A stretch of DNA of 64,000 nt from Georgenia muralis (GTDB lineage: Bacteria > Actinomycetota > Actinomycetes > Actinomycetales > Actinomycetaceae), in the NCBI RefSeq assembly GCF_003814705.1, contig NZ_RKRA01000001.1, positions 2,604,001-2,668,000 on the forward strand. The letters are read 5' to 3'. A program made the translations under genes and the position numbers. Positions 62,444 to 64,000 of the stretch are shown here, piece by piece (the stretch's first letter is position 1; each line of letters opens with the position of its first letter). The notes below the pieces were generated by a model. That model was given only the letters and a program-made list of their open reading frames with translations. It made no database searches and was not told the origin of the DNA.

Positions 62444-64000
62444 TCAGCGCAGCCCGGCCGGCAGGTCCCCGGCGTGGACGACGTGGAGCCGGCGCGTCGG
62501 GCGCGTCATGGCGACGTACAGGTCGCCGTGGCCGCCCGCGCCGATCCGGGCCGGCTCCACGAGGACGACGACGTCGAACTCCAGGCCCTTGGCCGCCACC
62601 GCGTCGACCACCACCACGCGGGCGTCGAGCGGGTCCCCGTCCGGTCCGCGCAGCGCCGCCGCCAGCGCGGGGTCCGCGGCGAGCGCCCGGACCACCAGCG
62701 CCTCCTCGCCGCGGGGCGCCAGCACCGCCAGCCGGCCGCGGCCGGGGCCGTCGGCGCGGTCCAGCGCCGCGAGCTCCTCGCGCACGACGTCGGCCGCCGT
62801 GCCGGCGAGGTCGCCCGCCCGGGTGACCACCAGCGAGCCGGGCAGGTCCCGCGCCGCGCGGACCGGGTACGCCGGGGCCGCCCCGGCGGCGGTCATCACC
62901 GCCGTGGCCGCATCCATCACCGTGGCCGGCGTCCGGTAGCTGATGGTGAGGACCGACTCACGCACGTGCTCGCTCCCCGCGCCGCCGAGCACGTCCGCCC
63001 AGGACCGGGCGGGCCGGTGCCCGCTGCGCTGGGCGAGGTCGCCGACGACGGTCATCGAGCGCGAGGGGCATCGGCGCAGCAGCGAGCGCCACGCCATGGG
63101 GCTGAGCTCCTGCGCCTCGTCGACGACGATGTGGCCGTAGGTCCAGGACCGTTCGGCCGAGGCGCGCTCGGCCGTCGTCAGGCGGGGCCCCGTCGCCGCG
63201 AAGCGCTCGGCGAGCATCTCCGCGCTGACCATCCCCATCCCCAGCTCCTGCGAGCTGATCGCCTCCTGCGCGTAGCGCAGCTCCTCGGCCGCCTGCTGCC
63301 GCGCCTCGGACCGGGCGCGGGAGGCCTCGGCCTGCTGGTGGGGGCCGAGGAGCTCGGCGAGCTCGTCGAGGAGCGGCACGTCGGCCACCGTCCAGGCGGA
63401 TCCCCGCTCGCGCGCCAGGAGGGCGCGGTCGGCGGCGCCCAGCCGGGGGGCGTGGCGGGCCAGCAGGTCCGGCCGGTCGTAGAGGCGCTCGAGCAGCCCG
63501 TGCGCCGTCGTCGGCATCCAGCACAGGTTGATCGCGACGCGCACGTCCCGCGCGCTACGCACGTCCTCGAAGAGGTAGGGCCGCTCCTCCGGGTCGTCCG
63601 CCCCGCGCGCCGCGGCGTACTGGCGGACGAGGACGTCGAGCATCGCCAGGGCGAAGGTGTCGCGCGCCTGGTTGTGGGGCAGCCCGGAGCGCCGGGCCCG
63701 GCCCATCGCGGTGCGCACGTCGGCGGGGTCGAGGCGCAGCCGCACGCCCTCCACGTCGAGCTCCTGGACCTGCTCGGGCACCCGCTGCAGGCCGCGCACG
63801 GCGCGGGCGAGGACGTCGGCCATGACGAGCCGGCCCTTGACGGCCGCGACCTCCTCGTCCTCGGGGGCGTCCGCCGTCGTGCCGGGCAGGAGGTCCGCCA
63901 TCGTGGTGGCGACGACGTCGCTCTCGCCCAGGGAGGGCAGCACCTGGTCGATGTAGCGCAGGAACACCCGGGACGGCCCCACGAGGAGGACGCCCGACCG
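62444..64000 (-). CDS. UvrD/HelD-like helicase, C-terminal part (5' end outside window)
   Basis: The frame is open to the window's last base and reads RSGVLLVGPSRVFLRYIDQV at the N-terminal edge. Motifs of superfamily 1 helicases follow: VVDEAQELSPMAW (motif II), VVGDLAQRSG (III), LTISYRTPATVMDAA (IV), KGLEFDVVVLV (V) and LYVAMTRPTRRLHVV (VI). VGPSRVFLRYI at this place is typical of HelD-like proteins, which in Gram-positives bind RNA polymerase and can release it from stalled complexes. The Walker A part is outside the window, so I cannot judge whether the ATPase is intact. Confidence 0.85.
   Translation of the reverse strand, partial: RSGVLLVGPSRVFLRYIDQVLPSLGESDVVATTMADLLPGTTADAPEDEEVAAVKGRLVMADVLARAVRGLQRVPEQVQELDVEGVRLRLDPADVRTAMGRARRSGLPHNQARDTFALAMLDVLVRQYAAARGADDPEERPYLFEDVRSARDVRVAINLCWMPTTAHGLLERLYDRPDLLARHAPRLGAADRALLARERGSAWTVADVPLLDELAELLGPHQQAEASRARSEARQQAAEELRYAQEAISSQELGMGMVSAEMLAERFAATGPRLTTAERASAERSWTYGHIVVDEAQELSPMAWRSLLRRCPSRSMTVVGDLAQRSGHRPARSWADVLGGAGSEHVRESVLTISYRTPATVMDAATAVMTAAGAAPAYPVRAARDLPGSLVVTRAGDLAGTAADVVREELAALDRADGPGRGRLAVLAPRGEEALVVRALAADPALAAALRGPDGDPLDARVVVVDAVAAKGLEFDVVVLVEPARIGAGGHGDLYVAMTRPTRRLHVVHAGDLPAGLR

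Overview
The window is a contiguous piece of a very GC-rich actinobacterial chromosome, most likely of the order Micrococcales (Georgenia/Cellulomonas-like; the genus is an inference). The evidence is the gene order infB-rbfA-truB-ribF-rpsO-pnp-M16 peptidase-dapB, then dapA-rnj-ftsK-pgsA-cinA-clgR, DUF3046-recA-recX, a gluABCD-type uptake operon, miaB-YbjN-miaA-dapF-hflX, and lexA-LysM-nrdR. It is mainly a core, vertically inherited region. I see no insertion sequence, prophage, CRISPR array, rRNA or tRNA.

Layout. 1-7910: translation and RNA turnover (infB end, rbfA, truB, ribF, rpsO, pnp, M16 peptidase) with a 62-aa Cys-rich ORF. 7923-14498: accessory metabolism (alpha/beta hydrolase, secreted GH3 glycosidase, dapB, BCCT transporter, GNAT). 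14620-23290: dapA, RNase J, FtsK, CapA-like phosphatase, pgsA, cinA, clgR. 23376-32975: Nei-type glycosylase, MFS transporter with a 31-codon leader ORF, an acetyltransferase/FAD-monooxygenase fusion, the large helicase Lhr, DUF3046. 33311-35761: DUF937, recA, recX. 35876-40119: class IV aminotransferase and a polar amino acid ABC transporter. 40304-44552: gcvT and gcvP behind a tandem glycine riboswitch. 44662-54861: miaB, two YbjN proteins, miaA, dapF, an unknown gene, an RsmC-like methyltransferase, hflX, a DinG-type helicase. 54904-64000: ldh, lexA, a LysM membrane protein, nrdR, acyl-CoA ligase, aldo/keto reductase, serA, and the 3' part of a HelD-like helicase.

How the genes work together. 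DNA damage response is a recurring theme: recA, lexA and the LysM gene carry matching LexA boxes. recA also has a second promoter matching the RecA-independent (PafBC-type) damage motif, and a close copy of its upstream half lies in front of the LysM gene. dapA, dapB and dapF contribute to lysine and peptidoglycan precursors. miaA and miaB act in sequence on tRNA A37. RNase J and PNPase are RNA-decay enzymes.

Regulation visible in the sequence: many genes have a TAnnnT -10 hexamer 5-9 nt before the start codon, which predicts leaderless transcripts. The least conventional items are the GNAT-FAD monooxygenase fusion, the leaderless 31-codon ORF overlapping the MFS start, the Cys-rich ORF with an overlapping upstream ORF, and operator-like palindromes at the GH3/hydrolase divergence and in front of the acyl-CoA ligase. 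I found nothing that I can defend as a wholly new multi-gene system.
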